Source: Frateuria sp. Soil773
GTDB lineage: Bacteria; Pseudomonadota; Gammaproteobacteria; Xanthomonadales; Rhodanobacteraceae
Assembly (NCBI RefSeq): GCF_001428405.1
Contig: NZ_LMSL01000034.1
Span: 101,446-165,445 of the forward strand
Direction: 5' to 3'
DNA length: 64,000 nt
In this document: positions 23,796 through 36,689 of the stretch, in pieces
Position numbering within the stretch: the stretch's first letter is position 1
Layout of the letters: each line of letters begins with the position of its first letter
Notes under the pieces: model-generated
Told to the model about the DNA's origin: nothing
The model's database searches: none
Seen by the model: the letters and a program-made list of their open reading frames with translations, nothing else
Made by a program: the position numbers and the translations under genes

Positions 23796-24173
23796 ATGAC
23801 ACAGTTCCATCCAACCTACGACCGTGATGTGCTCGCACACGCATTCAACAACAAGACGTTCCACACTTTTTCACTCGGCACCGCCGACATCTCGGCGATC
23901 GGAGTCACGCATCCCGATGATGTGGCGCAAATCCGAGACGGTGGTCGATTTGACCTGACGCCGTGGCACAACCTGGCGGGCCAGATTCCCCGATTGATGG
24001 AGAAAAGTCCCGTGCAGATCCTGCAAGACGCGAGCACCGTGGTGCCGTATCTCTACCTGCAACTCGACCAGAGCGCTGGGCTGGATGGGAGGGGCGACAT
24101 CACAGCCACCTACAACCCGGAGCCGAACGCGGCGACCACTCGGATCCTGACCGTGGTGCCACCGCAGCCATGA
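23796..24173 (+). CDS. Hypothetical protein between umuD and umuC
   Basis: 125 residues, soluble, without a recognised domain ([20 protein letters not shown], then [20 protein letters not shown]). The ATG at 23796 follows AAGGAGAAAC, the best ribosome-binding site in this module. Its stop overlaps the umuC start (ATGA), so it is translated together with umuC. It may modulate the polymerase, but nothing in the sequence shows how. Confidence 0.75.
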   Translation: MTQFHPTYDRDVLAHAFNNKTFHTFSLGTADISAIGVTHPDDVAQIRDGGRFDLTPWHNLAGQIPRLMEKSPVQILQDASTVVPYLYLQLDQSAGLDGRGDITATYNPEPNAATTRILTVVPPQP

Positions 24174-25474
24174 AACCGGAGCCCCGGCGCATCGCCCTGG
24201 TCGATGCGAATTCGTTTTATTGCTCATGCGAACGGGTGTTCCGCCCCGATCTGGAACACACCCCGCTGGTGGTCCTGTCGAACAACGACGGGTGCGTGGT
24301 CGCTCGCGACGCCCTGGTGAAGCGCCTGGGCGTCCAGATGGGCGTGCCCTGGTTCCAGTTGAAGGAGCAAGCGGAGCGCCAGGGCATCGTGTGCTTTTCC
24401 TCCAATTACACGCTTTATGGCGATCTGTCGCGGCGCTTCATGAGCGTGTTGGGCCACTACGTGCCGGCAGAGGACCAAGAGGTTTATTCGATCGACGAGA
24501 GTTTCCTCGACTTCACCCACCAGCCGCAGCTGGACTTGACGACCACAGGACAGGCGATCAAGGAGCGGGTTCGGCGGTGGACCGGGCTGCCGGTGTGCGT
24601 GGGATTTGGCGCATCGAAGACGCTGGCCAAATTGGCCAACCACGTGGCGAAGAAGCAAGCCCCATGGGGTGGGGTGTGCGACCTCACGGCGTTGACCGAA
24701 GCCGAGCGGCGGGGCGTGATGAAAGGCATCGAGGTGCGGGAGGTGTGGGGCGTGGGAAGGCAGATCGCCAAGCAGCTGATGTTGCGCGGCGTGAACACCG
24801 TGGCGGACCTGGCGGCGTGCGACCCCAATCGGATCCGCGAGCGGTTCGGCGTGGTGGTGGAGCGCACGGTCAACGAACTGCGCGGGATTTCATGCATTGA
24901 TTTCGAGATGGCACCACCGGCCAAGCAGCAAATCATCGCCAGCCGATCGTTCGGCGGTCCGCTCTACACCATCGCCGACCTGGCCGAACCCCTGCGCCTC
25001 CACATGGGCCGGGCGGCGGAGAAATTGCGCCACCAGCAGAGCACCGCGGGGGTGGTGGGCGTCTGGATTCAAACCAACCAGTTCCGCCCGCAAGATCCGC
25101 AATACTGGCCCACGCGCACGATCAAGATGACCGAGCACAGCGACGACACCGCGATGCTCACGGCCTGGGCGATGAGCGTGCTGCGGTCCATCCACCGGCC
25201 CGGCTACCGCTACATCAAGCTGGGCGTGATGCTGATGGACTTGCGGCCCCGCGCGCTTCACCAAGGCTCGCTGTTCGACGCCACGCCGCCGGAGCTCGAC
25301 GCACGCCGCGAGAAGCTGATGGGGGTGCTCGATAAAGCGAACGGGAAGTGGGGCCGCGGGTCGATGGGCATCGGCAGCGCTGGGGTGAAGGCTGACCGCG
25401 CCTGGACGATGCAGCGCGGTAACCTGTCCCCGTGCTACACCACGCGCTGGAACGAATTGAGGACCGTGTCATGA
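24170..25474 (+). CDS. umuC: Y-family DNA polymerase V catalytic subunit UmuC
   Basis: 434 residues. The N-terminus reads [16 protein letters not shown], with the first catalytic Asp, and [10 protein letters not shown] supplies the second acidic pair. The HhH-type [16 protein letters not shown] and [10 protein letters not shown] segments and the little-finger domain ([20 protein letters not shown]) are present. The length matches the family. With activated UmuD' it does error-prone synthesis across lesions. Motifs appear intact, so the element should raise mutagenesis tolerance of its host. Start at the ATG overlapping the previous stop. Confidence 0.96.
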   Translation: MKPEPRRIALVDANSFYCSCERVFRPDLEHTPLVVLSNNDGCVVARDALVKRLGVQMGVPWFQLKEQAERQGIVCFSSNYTLYGDLSRRFMSVLGHYVPAEDQEVYSIDESFLDFTHQPQLDLTTTGQAIKERVRRWTGLPVCVGFGASKTLAKLANHVAKKQAPWGGVCDLTALTEAERRGVMKGIEVREVWGVGRQIAKQLMLRGVNTVADLAACDPNRIRERFGVVVERTVNELRGISCIDFEMAPPAKQQIIASRSFGGPLYTIADLAEPLRLHMGRAAEKLRHQQSTAGVVGVWIQTNQFRPQDPQYWPTRTIKMTEHSDDTAMLTAWAMSVLRSIHRPGYRYIKLGVMLMDLRPRALHQGSLFDATPPELDARREKLMGVLDKANGKWGRGSMGIGSAGVKADRAWTMQRGNLSPCYTTRWNELRTVS

Positions 25475-25740
25475 CGCAAGAACCCCAACCCACCGACGCG
25501 GGAAAGCGGCGCTGGCCGCACACCGGTGGCTACGTCTTCGTGAACGACGGCGAGAGACTGCCGTGCACGTGCCTGGACACCTGTTCCGTGCCGTATTGCT
25601 CCGGGCGGTGTGGCTGCGATGCGTGCAGCCTGGCTTTCACCATCACGCTCGATGAAATGGGTGTGCTCGGGCCGGACGGCTACACGATCAGCGAGGAGGA
25701 AGGGCGGGCACGGTTCGGGCCGCTTTGGCCGAACCCGTGA
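25471..25740 (+). CDS. Cys-rich small protein, probable zinc binding
   Basis: 89 residues overlapping the umuC stop by four bases (ATGA). The middle has seven cysteines in [20 protein letters not shown] and the adjoining C, a spacing compatible with a zinc cluster. The rest is soluble and acidic ([18 protein letters not shown]). Linked to umuC by coupled translation, so likely part of the same function. Unrecognised. Confidence 0.7.
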   Translation: MTQEPQPTDAGKRRWPHTGGYVFVNDGERLPCTCLDTCSVPYCSGRCGCDACSLAFTITLDEMGVLGPDGYTISEEEGRARFGPLWPNP

Positions 25741-25747
25741 AACCGCC

Positions 25748-26467
25748 TCAGGCCTTGGGCCGAGGTGCGCGCACCGGCGTGTCCTCATCACGCGGCGGGA
25801 GTTTGCCCGCACGGGCCGCACGCAAGGCGGCCTCTTCGGCACGCTGAGCGGTCACCTCCGCGTGCAGGAACGCGGCCAAGGCTTCCGCATACGCACTGAG
25901 CGACATTTGCTGGCACGTCGCATCGGCGAGCGTGTCCGGGTCCATGTCGAGGGTGGCGATCAGGTCCACGGGCCGGCGCAACGGGTTGCCAGGGGTGGGC
26001 GAAGGCACATTGAGAAAAACCCACTCGTCGTCGGGTGCGCCAACGGACAGGAACGCTGCGGTCGAGGTCTGATTGACCCCACCGCGAGCCTGGCCAGCGC
26101 GCAACCTTTCGTCGTCAAATCCAAAGATCCGCACCGCATCCTTGCCGGCGATCTGGCGAACCTTCTCCGCGGCCGTGGTGGGGGCCGTCGGGGAAGCAGG
26201 CGCCGGAGCCGGGGGAATGGCCACGGCCGTCGCTTCCAATTGCTCGCGCGAATACCGACGCAGTTCGCCCAGTGGATAGCGCACGATGCCATCGTCAGTC
26301 CAGCCCGGGGGACGCTTGCCTGCGGCGCGCCACTCGGCGAGCGAAGTGACCGAGCGGGAGAGGAAACCGGCGGCCTGTTCAATCGTCAATTGCTGGGCGT
26401 CGTCGCGACCTTCCAGTGAGCGAAGGAAGGGGTCAGCGGTGAGTTCGGCGAGGGATCTTTTGGCCAT
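25748..26467 (-). CDS. HTH-containing hypothetical protein at the element end
   Basis: 239 residues. The N-terminal 75 residues (LTIEQAAGFLSRSVTSLAEW, then RAAGKRPPGW and VRYPLGELRRYSREQLE) match the winged MerR/excisionase-type HTH used by Xis and related proteins. A Pro/Ala linker leads to an unknown alpha/beta domain, and the C-terminus is helical and charged. It is the gene nearest the att site, as an excisionase or directionality factor would be, but it is larger than typical Xis. Start at the ATG 26467; a longer frame is open upstream. Confidence 0.65.
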   Translation of the reverse strand: MAKRSLAELTADPFLRSLEGRDDAQQLTIEQAAGFLSRSVTSLAEWRAAGKRPPGWTDDGIVRYPLGELRRYSREQLEATAVAIPPAPAPASPTAPTTAAEKVRQIAGKDAVRIFGFDDERLRAGQARGGVNQTSTAAFLSVGAPDDEWVFLNVPSPTPGNPLRRPVDLIATLDMDPDTLADATCQQMSLSAYAEALAAFLHAEVTAQRAEEAALRAARAGKLPPRDEDTPVRAPRPKA

Positions 26468-26560
26468 GTCTGAGGATAGGGGGCCGCAGCATTCGCGTGC
26501 AAATCGAGCCGGGGAGCGGGGGCCGCCTTCGAGGTGACCGAGGGGGCCGAGTGGGGGCCG

Positions 26561-26592
26561 CAAACGAAAAAGGCCACCCGAGCGGATGGCCT
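26561..26592 (-). terminator. Terminator between tRNA fragment and element gene
   Basis: On the minus strand AGGCCA / TGGCCT flanking a CC/GG pair and short loop, followed by TTTTTCGTTT. It would stop transcription entering the element from mutY-yggX-tRNA. Confidence 0.75.
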
Positions 26593-26642
26593 AACCTGTT
26601 GATGCTGTTGCACTTTCTAACGGTACCCCATTCAGCAACGGC

Positions 26643-26684
26643 GGGATTTTCAATCCCCTGCTCTACCAACTGAGCTACTCGGCC
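26643..26684 (-). tRNA. tRNA-Phe(GAA), 5' half only; element attachment site
   Basis: On the minus strand this reads GGCCGAG, D-arm GCTCAGTTGGTAGAGC, then GGGGATTGAAAATCCC, which is the anticodon stem-loop with GAA. Downstream the sequence (GCCGTTGCTGAATGGGG) has no T-loop (no GTTCRA) and no acceptor 3' strand pairing with GGCCGAG. The gene is therefore cut just after the anticodon stem. The 5' side joins yggX on the chromosome; the 3' side joins the element. An intact tRNA-Phe is expected at the other end of the element, outside the window. Not a functional gene as seen here. Confidence 0.85.
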
Positions 26685-26728
26685 ATATTGCGTGGAGCCG
26701 TGCATTTAAGCGGATGCGCGGCGGAACG

Positions 26729-27007
26729 TCAAGACTCGTCGGGTGCGACGTAGCCTTCCGGGCGTTGCGCCTCGCCGCCGCCGAACAGGAATTTCTCCAT
26801 CTCGGCGCCGAGGAACTGGCGCGCCTTGGGATCGAGCGGGTTGAGCCGGTATTCGTTGAGCAGCATGGTCTGGTGCGCCAGCCATTGCTGCCACGCCGGC
26901 TTGGAGATCTCCGCGTAGATGCGCTGGCCGAGCGGGCCGGGCCAGGGGGCGAAATCCAGTCCCTCGGCCTCGGTGCCGAGCTTGCTGCAATGGATGGTGC
27001 GGCTCAT
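26729..27007 (-). CDS. yggX: Probable Fe(2+)-trafficking protein YggX
   Basis: 92 residues, matching YggX length and sequence: [11 protein letters not shown] at the start with the family cysteine, [33 protein letters not shown] and [14 protein letters not shown]. It protects iron-sulfur enzymes from oxidative damage, and in many gammaproteobacteria it follows mutY, whose product has a 4Fe-4S cluster. It overlaps mutY by four bases and precedes the tRNA-Phe fragment. The operon runs ftsY, AsmA-like, mutY, yggX. Confidence 0.95.
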   Translation of the reverse strand: MSRTIHCSKLGTEAEGLDFAPWPGPLGQRIYAEISKPAWQQWLAHQTMLLNEYRLNPLDPKARQFLGAEMEKFLFGGGEAQRPEGYVAPDES

Positions 27008-28122
27008 GGGGTTTTCCTCGGATGCTTGCCGGCGCGTGCGGCGCTCGCGGGACGGCTGCCCGCCTGCGCGAACGGCTGGCCGATGCCTTGCAGCAGGGTG
27101 CGCACGGGGGCGGGCAGGCCCAGCGCGGCCAGTTCGATGCCGTCGCACCAGCGCAGTGACTGATTATCGGCGATGCCGTGCAGGCTTGTCGCGCCGTCGA
27201 ACAGCAGCGGCTCGACGTTCAGCCGGTAATGGCTGAAGACGTGCACGAAAGGCGCCAGCGGCTGTGCGTCGTCGATGCGCGCGTGCCGCTGCGCGGTGCG
27301 CCATGCGGTCTCGTGGTCGCCGGCCTCGGGCAGGCTCCACAGGCCGGACCACACGCCTTGCGGCCCGCGCCGTTCCAGCAGGACGCGACCGTCGGCGTCG
27401 CGCAGGACCAGCATCACCGTTTCGCGCGTGGGCAGTGCCTTGCCGGGCTTGGCGGTGGGCAGCAGATGGGTGAGGCCGTCGCGGCGCGCGACGCAGCCGT
27501 CGGCCAGCGGGCAGGCCGCGCACAGCGGGCGCGAACGCACGCAGACGGTGGCGCCCAGGTCCATGATCGCCTGGGTGTAGTCGGCGACGCGTTGCGCGGG
27601 CGTATGCGCGTCGGCGTGCTGCCAGAGCTGCTTCTCGACCGCGCTTTGTCCGGGGTGGCCGTGGATGCCGTGGTAGCGGGCGAGCACCCGCTTGACGTTG
27701 CCGTCGAGGATGGCGAAGCGCAGGTCGTAGGCCTGCGCCAGGATCGCGCCGGCGGTGGAGCGGCCGATGCCGGGCAGGGCGGCGAGCGCGTCGAAATCGC
27801 GCGGCAGCTCGCCGCCGTGGCGTTCCACGCACAGTTGCGCGGCGCGCTGCAGGAAGCGCGCGCGGCGGTAGTAGCCGAGGCCCGACCACAGCGCCAGCAC
27901 GGTGTCCTCGTCGGCCGCGGCCAGCGCGGCTAGCGAGGGCAGCGCGGCGACGAAGCGCTCGAAGTACGGGATCACCGTAGCCACCTGGGTCTGCTGCAGC
28001 ATCACCTCGGACAGCCACACGCGATAGGCGTCGCGCGGCCCGTGTTCCGTGCGCTGCCATGGCAGGTCGTGGCGGCCGTGCCGGTCGAACCAGGCCAGCA
28101 GGGCGTTAGCGAATGGGTTCAT
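27004..28122 (-). CDS. mutY: A/G-specific adenine DNA glycosylase MutY
   Basis: 372 residues. HhH-GPD fold with [14 protein letters not shown] (helix-hairpin-helix), catalytic Glu in SEVMLQQTQ and catalytic Asp in MDLGATVC, and the 4Fe-4S ligands spaced C-x6-C-x2-C-x5-C ([17 protein letters not shown]). The C-terminal half is the NUDIX-like 8-oxoG recognition domain ([20 protein letters not shown] and HVFSHYRL). It removes A mispaired with 8-oxoguanine. Normal length, intact. Confidence 0.97.
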   Translation of the reverse strand: MNPFANALLAWFDRHGRHDLPWQRTEHGPRDAYRVWLSEVMLQQTQVATVIPYFERFVAALPSLAALAAADEDTVLALWSGLGYYRRARFLQRAAQLCVERHGGELPRDFDALAALPGIGRSTAGAILAQAYDLRFAILDGNVKRVLARYHGIHGHPGQSAVEKQLWQHADAHTPAQRVADYTQAIMDLGATVCVRSRPLCAACPLADGCVARRDGLTHLLPTAKPGKALPTRETVMLVLRDADGRVLLERRGPQGVWSGLWSLPEAGDHETAWRTAQRHARIDDAQPLAPFVHVFSHYRLNVEPLLFDGATSLHGIADNQSLRWCDGIELAALGLPAPVRTLLQGIGQPFAQAGSRPASAARAGKHPRKTP

Positions 28123-29208
28123 CTAGGACTTCTTGGGCTGCTTGACGGCCGGCTTGGCGCTTGTCGCCGGCGCGCTGCTGGAAGAGGGGGCGGGAACGTC
28201 GGCGCCGGCCTGCAGGCTCAGGCCCTCGATGACGATGCCGGAAGCCTCGATCTTCGCCGCCTCGAGGTGGCCGCTGCCGGGCGGCACCGACAGGCGCGGC
28301 TCCTGCGTGCTTGCCAACTGGCTCCACCAATGCGCCAGCGCCAGCGGCGGCAGGCGCAGGTCGGCGTGGTTGGACGGGCCGTCCAGTTTCAGGGCGAGCA
28401 GCAGCGGGTCGCGCTGGTTGGCGGGAGTCAGTTCCAGCGCCACGTCGTAGGGACCGACCTTGGCCTCGTCCAGCTTGCCGCGCAGGCTGGCCGAGGCGTC
28501 GGCGGCGCCGTGCCAGTGCGCGCTGCCGCCCAGTTGCAGCGACAGCGACGGGCCGTACGACAGGTGCAGGGCCACGTCGTTCAGTTGCAAGGTGTTGCCC
28601 AGGAGGGCCGGCGTGGCGGACAGCTCCAGCCGCATGGGCGTGCCGGCGGCATCCTTGGCCGCCACGTCGAGCGGGAACGGCTGGCCGGGCACCAGGCTGC
28701 CCGCCTTCAGCGACAGCTCGCCGAGCAGCAGCTGGTTGCCGCGCACCAGGCTGCCGCGGGTGATGCTGACGCCCGCGTCGATGCGCGGGATCGACGGCAC
28801 GCTGTCGGGGCGCGACGGCAGGCCGGACAGCCAGGCCTGCAAGGCGTCCAGGTCGACCCGGGGCGCATCGATCTCGAGCCGGGAAATCACCGTCGGGCCG
28901 CCGAACAGGGTGCGCCAGGGCAGCGCGAGCCGTCCTCGCGCGGCGAGCAGGATCGGCATGCCGGCGCCCTCGGCGTTCAGGGTGAGCCCCTGCAGCTCCA
29001 GCGCCGGCCGCGGGAACAGGGTGGGGCTGGCGGGGCTGGCGAGGTTGAGTTCCAGGCCGGCGTTGCGCGCCTGCCGCTGCAGCATCGCGGTGAACCGCTC
29101 CGGCTGCAGCAGCACGTAGACCGTCACCACCGCGACCAGCAACCCGACCAGCAGCAGCCCGGCCAGCGTCCATAGCAGCAGGTGCCATCGGCGCGACACG
29201 CGCGTCAA
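28123..29208 (-). CDS. AsmA-family membrane-anchored protein
   Basis: 361 residues. One N-terminal transmembrane helix (LLLWTLAGLLLVGLLVAVVT) is followed by a large beta-rich periplasmic region typical of AsmA-like proteins (LNLASPASPTLFPRPALELQ, ARGRLALPWRTLF). The C-terminus is Pro/Ala/Lys-rich. It abuts mutY with no gap and follows ftsY by 18 bases. AsmA-like proteins are linked to outer-membrane lipid transport; the specific role here is not known. Confidence 0.85.
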   Translation of the reverse strand: MTRVSRRWHLLLWTLAGLLLVGLLVAVVTVYVLLQPERFTAMLQRQARNAGLELNLASPASPTLFPRPALELQGLTLNAEGAGMPILLAARGRLALPWRTLFGGPTVISRLEIDAPRVDLDALQAWLSGLPSRPDSVPSIPRIDAGVSITRGSLVRGNQLLLGELSLKAGSLVPGQPFPLDVAAKDAAGTPMRLELSATPALLGNTLQLNDVALHLSYGPSLSLQLGGSAHWHGAADASASLRGKLDEAKVGPYDVALELTPANQRDPLLLALKLDGPSNHADLRLPPLALAHWWSQLASTQEPRLSVPPGSGHLEAAKIEASGIVIEGLSLQAGADVPAPSSSSAPATSAKPAVKQPKKS

Positions 29209-29226
29209 TCCTGTGGGCCGCGGGCT

Positions 29227-30369
29227 TCAGCCATGGCCGAGCGCAGCCGGCAGCAGGCCGTCGACGTAGGCCTCGGCGTCGAACGCGCGCAGGTCGGTCG
29301 CGGTCTCGCCGAGGCCGACGAAGCGGATCGGCAGGCCGAACTCGCGCGCCAGCGCGAACACCACGCCGCCCTTGGCGGTGCCGTCCAGCTTGGTCACCAC
29401 CAGGCCGGTGACGCCGACGATCTGGCGGAACTGGCGCACCTGGCTCACCGCGTTCTGGCCGGTGGTGCCGTCGATCACCATCAGCACCTCGTGCGGCGCG
29501 TCGGCGTCGAGCTTCTTCAGCACGCGGGCGATCTTGCCCAGCTCGTCCATCAGGCCGCCCTGGGTATGCAGGCGGCCGGCGGTGTCGGCGATCAGCACGT
29601 CGGTGCCGCGCGAGCGCGCGGCCTGCAGGGCGTCGAAGATCACGCTGGCCGAATCGGCATCCTGGCCCTGCGAGATCACCGGCACGCGGTTGCGCTCGCC
29701 CCAGGTCTTCAGTTGTTCCACCGCGGCGGCGCGGAAGGTGTCGCCGGCGGCCAGCAGCACCTCGCGGCCCTCGTCGCGCCAGCGGCGCGCGAGCTTGCCG
29801 ATGGTGGTGGTCTTGCCGACGCCGTTGATGCCCACGGTGAGGATCACGAAAGGCTTGCGGCCGGCGATGTCGAGCGGCCGCTGCACCGGCCGGAGCAGGG
29901 CGACCAGCTCCTGCCGCAGCGCCGCCAGCAGGGCGGCGGCATCGGCGAACTCGCGCCGGTGCATGCGCTTGCGCAGCCCTTCCACCAGCGTCGTGCTGGC
30001 CTCGACGCCGACGTCGGCGGTGATCAGGGTGGTTTCCAGCTCGTCCAGCAGGTCGTCGTCGAGCTTGGGGTGGCGCACGAACAGCGAGGAGAGCCCGCGC
30101 GCGAAGCCGCTGCCGGCCAGCCGCTCGCGCCAGCCGCGCCGGGCCGGCGCGGCCTCGTCGTCGTCGGGCACGCCGGTAATGGGCTCGCCAGGGCCGGCCT
30201 GGGCCGGCTCCGCCGTCGGCGTTTCCGCCAGCGCCTCGTTCAGGCCGGGCGCGGCGCCGTCGACCGGGGGCACGGGGGATGCCGGGTCTTCGCTGGTTGC
30301 GGCAGGGCCGGTCGCGGCAGGCTGCTCCGAAGTCGTTTCGGCGGGCTTCTTCTTCCAGAACTTGAGCAT
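29227..30369 (-). CDS. ftsY: Signal recognition particle receptor FtsY
   Basis: 380 residues. An acidic, Pro/Ala-rich A domain (residues 1-80) precedes the N and G domains. G1 is GINGVGKTTTIGKLA, the DTAGRLHT motif is present, and TKLDGTAKGG and GLGET close the GTPase. It docks the SRP-ribosome complex at SecYEG in the inner membrane. The start is the ATG at 30369 (MLKFWKKKPAE), divergent from rsmD. Confidence 0.97.
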   Translation of the reverse strand: MLKFWKKKPAETTSEQPAATGPAATSEDPASPVPPVDGAAPGLNEALAETPTAEPAQAGPGEPITGVPDDDEAAPARRGWRERLAGSGFARGLSSLFVRHPKLDDDLLDELETTLITADVGVEASTTLVEGLRKRMHRREFADAAALLAALRQELVALLRPVQRPLDIAGRKPFVILTVGINGVGKTTTIGKLARRWRDEGREVLLAAGDTFRAAAVEQLKTWGERNRVPVISQGQDADSASVIFDALQAARSRGTDVLIADTAGRLHTQGGLMDELGKIARVLKKLDADAPHEVLMVIDGTTGQNAVSQVRQFRQIVGVTGLVVTKLDGTAKGGVVFALAREFGLPIRFVGLGETATDLRAFDAEAYVDGLLPAALGHG

Positions 30370-30442
30370 TGCGGCAGCGATTCAAAGACAATGCCCCCAT
30401 GCTATCACCCCGACCCAGACTGCCCGCTGAGGACGCCCGCCC

Positions 30443-34224
<3,782 letters not shown>

Positions 34225-34385
34225 CGATGGCGCCGCGGCCGCTCCGCGCCGGCTCGCGGCAGACCGGGGGCGGCGCGCCGCCGCCCGGTTCGTCCATGGA
34301 CTTCGTCGCGCGTTTTGCGCGGGCTTGTCCGCGGCGTCCGGATCCGCTTGCGGCGGGTCCGTCGGCAACGAGGTACTGATTCGTC

Positions 34386-35249
34386 ATGGAATTCTGGTCG
34401 ATTCTCGGCAATTCGCAGCAACTCGACGGCGGCGCGATGTTCGGCAACGCGCCGAAGGCGCTGTGGTCGCGCTGGATCGCGCCGGATGCGCAGAACCGCA
34501 TCCCGCTGGCCTGCCGCTGCCTGCTGGCGAGGGACCTGGACGGGCGCAACGTGCTGTTCGAGACCGGCATCGGCGCGTTCTTCGAGCCCGCGCTGCGCGA
34601 GCGCTATGGCGTGGTGGAAGATCGCCACGTGCTGCTCGACTCGCTGGCCGAAGCCGGCCTCTCGCACGAGGACATCGACGTGGTGGTGCTTTCGCACCTG
34701 CACTTCGACCATGCCGGCGGCCTGCTCGCGGCGTGGCAGGAAGGGCAGCCGCCGCGGCTGCTGTTCCCGCGCGCGCGCTACCTGGTCGGCGCCGAGCACT
34801 GGCGCCGTGCCATGCAGCCGCATCCGCGCGATCGCGCCTCGTTCATTCCCGAGCTGCAGGCCTTGCTGGAACAGAGCGGGCGGCTGGAGCTGGTCGAGGG
34901 CGAGCATTCGCCGACCCTGGGCGAGGCGGTGCGCTTCCATCATTCGGACGGCCATACGCCGGGGCTGATGCTGGCCGAAGTGGCCGGCGTGGTGTTCTGC
35001 GCCGACCTGATTCCGGGGCGCGCCTGGGTGCACCTGCCGATCACCATGGGCTACGACCGCTTCCCGGAGGCGCTGATCGACGAGAAGCGCGGCTTCCTCG
35101 CCGACATGCTCGCGCGCGACGTGCGGCTGTTCTTCACCCACGACCATGCCTGCGCACTGGCGCGGGTCACCCGCGACGAGCGCGGCCGCTACGGCACCGC
35201 CGACGAGCAGCCCGCCCTGGCCGGCTGGCAGGCCGGAGCGCGCGGATGA
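34386..35249 (+). CDS. MBL-fold metallohydrolase
   Basis: 287 residues. Metal-binding [10 protein letters not shown], the downstream His in GHTPGLMLA, the Asp in CADLIPG and FTHDHACA define the metallo-beta-lactamase fold. The length and the N-terminal [20 protein letters not shown] resemble lactonase-like hydrolases, but the substrate cannot be read. It overlaps the TMEM43-like gene (ATGA), so they are co-expressed. Confidence 0.9.
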   Translation: MEFWSILGNSQQLDGGAMFGNAPKALWSRWIAPDAQNRIPLACRCLLARDLDGRNVLFETGIGAFFEPALRERYGVVEDRHVLLDSLAEAGLSHEDIDVVVLSHLHFDHAGGLLAAWQEGQPPRLLFPRARYLVGAEHWRRAMQPHPRDRASFIPELQALLEQSGRLELVEGEHSPTLGEAVRFHHSDGHTPGLMLAEVAGVVFCADLIPGRAWVHLPITMGYDRFPEALIDEKRGFLADMLARDVRLFFTHDHACALARVTRDERGRYGTADEQPALAGWQAGARG

Positions 35250-36274
35250 TCCGGCTTCGGGCAGGCGCCGTGGGCGGCATGGCGCTGAAGGCGGCCGGCA
35301 CGTTGCTGCTGCTTGCCGGCGTCGGCCTGGGCGCGCTGACCGAGCGCAACCTGGTCCTGCATCGCGTGGCGGTGCAGCGGCACGGCGGCCTGGTGGCGGA
35401 CGTCGGCGATGGCGGGCCGCAGGCCGGGTTGCACGGCGGCATGGTGCGGGTTTCCGGCCCGCTGCAGGTGATCGAGCCGGCCCGCGACGCGGAATTCAAC
35501 CAGACCGTGCCGACGCCGGTGCTGGTGCGCCGGGTGGAGATGTTCCAGTGGCGCGAGGTGCGCGTGGGCGGCGACGTGCACTACGAGCTGGACTGGGCGG
35601 ACCGGCCGCTAGACGCCACCGATTTCAAGCAACCGGCCGGCCACGTCAATCCCGGCGAATTCCCCGTGCGCGGCAAGCAGTTCGATGCCGGGCAGGTGCG
35701 TGTGGGCGGCTATGCGCTCGACACGCAGCTGCTGCACGCGCTGCCGGGAACGCAGCGGGTCGAGCCGGACCTGCGCCACCTGCCGCCGAACCTCGCGGCC
35801 AGCTTCAGCCTGTACCAGGACCGCCTGGTCACCAGCGCCAACCCGGCCAACCCGCGCCTGGGCGATGTGCGGGTGAGCTGGGATGCGGTGCCGCTGCAGG
35901 AGGTGACGGTATTCGCCCGGCCGGAAGGCGACCGCCTGGTGCCGGCCGGCGATGCGGCGGACGGCAAGGGCTACGAGATCCAGGTCGGCGACCGCGCCTT
36001 GACCGACGTGCTGCCCGACGTGCCGCTGGCACCGGAATTCGTGCAGGTGCGCCGCGCGGTCGCCGTGCTGCTGGCCGCACTCGGCGCGCTGGCGCTGCTG
36101 TGGGAACACCGCCGGCGCGACGCGCTGCTGGCGCTGGGGATCGGCGTGGCGCTGGTCGCCGGCGTCGGCTGCGTGCTGTGGCTGGGCGGCGGCTGGTCGA
36201 TCGCCCTGGGCTGGCTGCTGGCCGCCGCGGTTGGCGTCGCCGTTGCGGTGTGGCGGCTGCGCCGTCCCGGTTGA
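35246..36274 (+). CDS. TMEM43/LUMA-family membrane protein
   Basis: 342 residues. One N-terminal helix ([13 protein letters not shown]), a long extracytoplasmic domain ([60 protein letters not shown]), then three C-terminal helices. This layout and the wording of the loop match the TMEM43 (DUF1625) family. The biochemical role in bacteria is unknown. It ends 53 bases before the first chromosomal repeat array. Confidence 0.88.
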   Translation: MIRLRAGAVGGMALKAAGTLLLLAGVGLGALTERNLVLHRVAVQRHGGLVADVGDGGPQAGLHGGMVRVSGPLQVIEPARDAEFNQTVPTPVLVRRVEMFQWREVRVGGDVHYELDWADRPLDATDFKQPAGHVNPGEFPVRGKQFDAGQVRVGGYALDTQLLHALPGTQRVEPDLRHLPPNLAASFSLYQDRLVTSANPANPRLGDVRVSWDAVPLQEVTVFARPEGDRLVPAGDAADGKGYEIQVGDRALTDVLPDVPLAPEFVQVRRAVAVLLAALGALALLWEHRRRDALLALGIGVALVAGVGCVLWLGGGWSIALGWLLAAAVGVAVAVWRLRRPG

Positions 36275-36326
36275 CGCGCATGCGCCGGGCGGTTCGTCGA
36301 TGCCTGCGCGCTCGGCGGCCCATGCC

Positions 36327-36650
36327 CGTCATTCCGCGCCGACTTCGTCATTCCAACTTCCGCTGGGATGACGTCCAGGGAACCACCCAGTTGCCCCGTC
36401 ATTCCGGCGCAAGCTGGAATCCAGCGCCTTTGGCTGTCCGCGGATACGGAGTCGCTGGATCCCAGCCTTCGCTGGGATGACGTCGAAGGAGTCTCGCCCG
36501 ACCGCCCCGTCATTCCAGCGCAAGCTGGAATCCAGTGCCTTTGGGTATTCGAGGGTACGGAGTCGCTGGATCCCAGCTTTCGCTGGGATGATGTCGAGGG
36601 AGCCTCACCCGATCGCCTCGTCATTCCAGCGAAGGCTGGAATCCAGCGCC
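36327..36650. repeat. Tandem array of mosaic inverted repeats (array 1)
   Basis: Units of about 115 bases built from GTCATTCCAGC...GCTGGAATCCAG and a downstream mirror GGATCCCAGC..CGCTGGGATGA, joined by GGTACGGAGTCGC. Three full copies and a truncated one. It lies between a TMEM43-like gene and an EAL/HDOD gene reading the other way. Confidence 0.9.
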
Positions 36651-36689
36651 TTCGGCGCACGGCGCCCGAAACCCCACGGCACCAACAGC

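Noticed and set aside
26568..26640. Possible T-arm completing the tRNA-Phe
   Set aside because: No GTTCRA loop and no strand pairing with GGCCGAG is present between the fragment and the terminator hairpin.
36327..36650. CRISPR array at the tandem repeats
   Set aside because: Units are long, internally palindromic and carry no regular unique spacers, and no cas genes are near.
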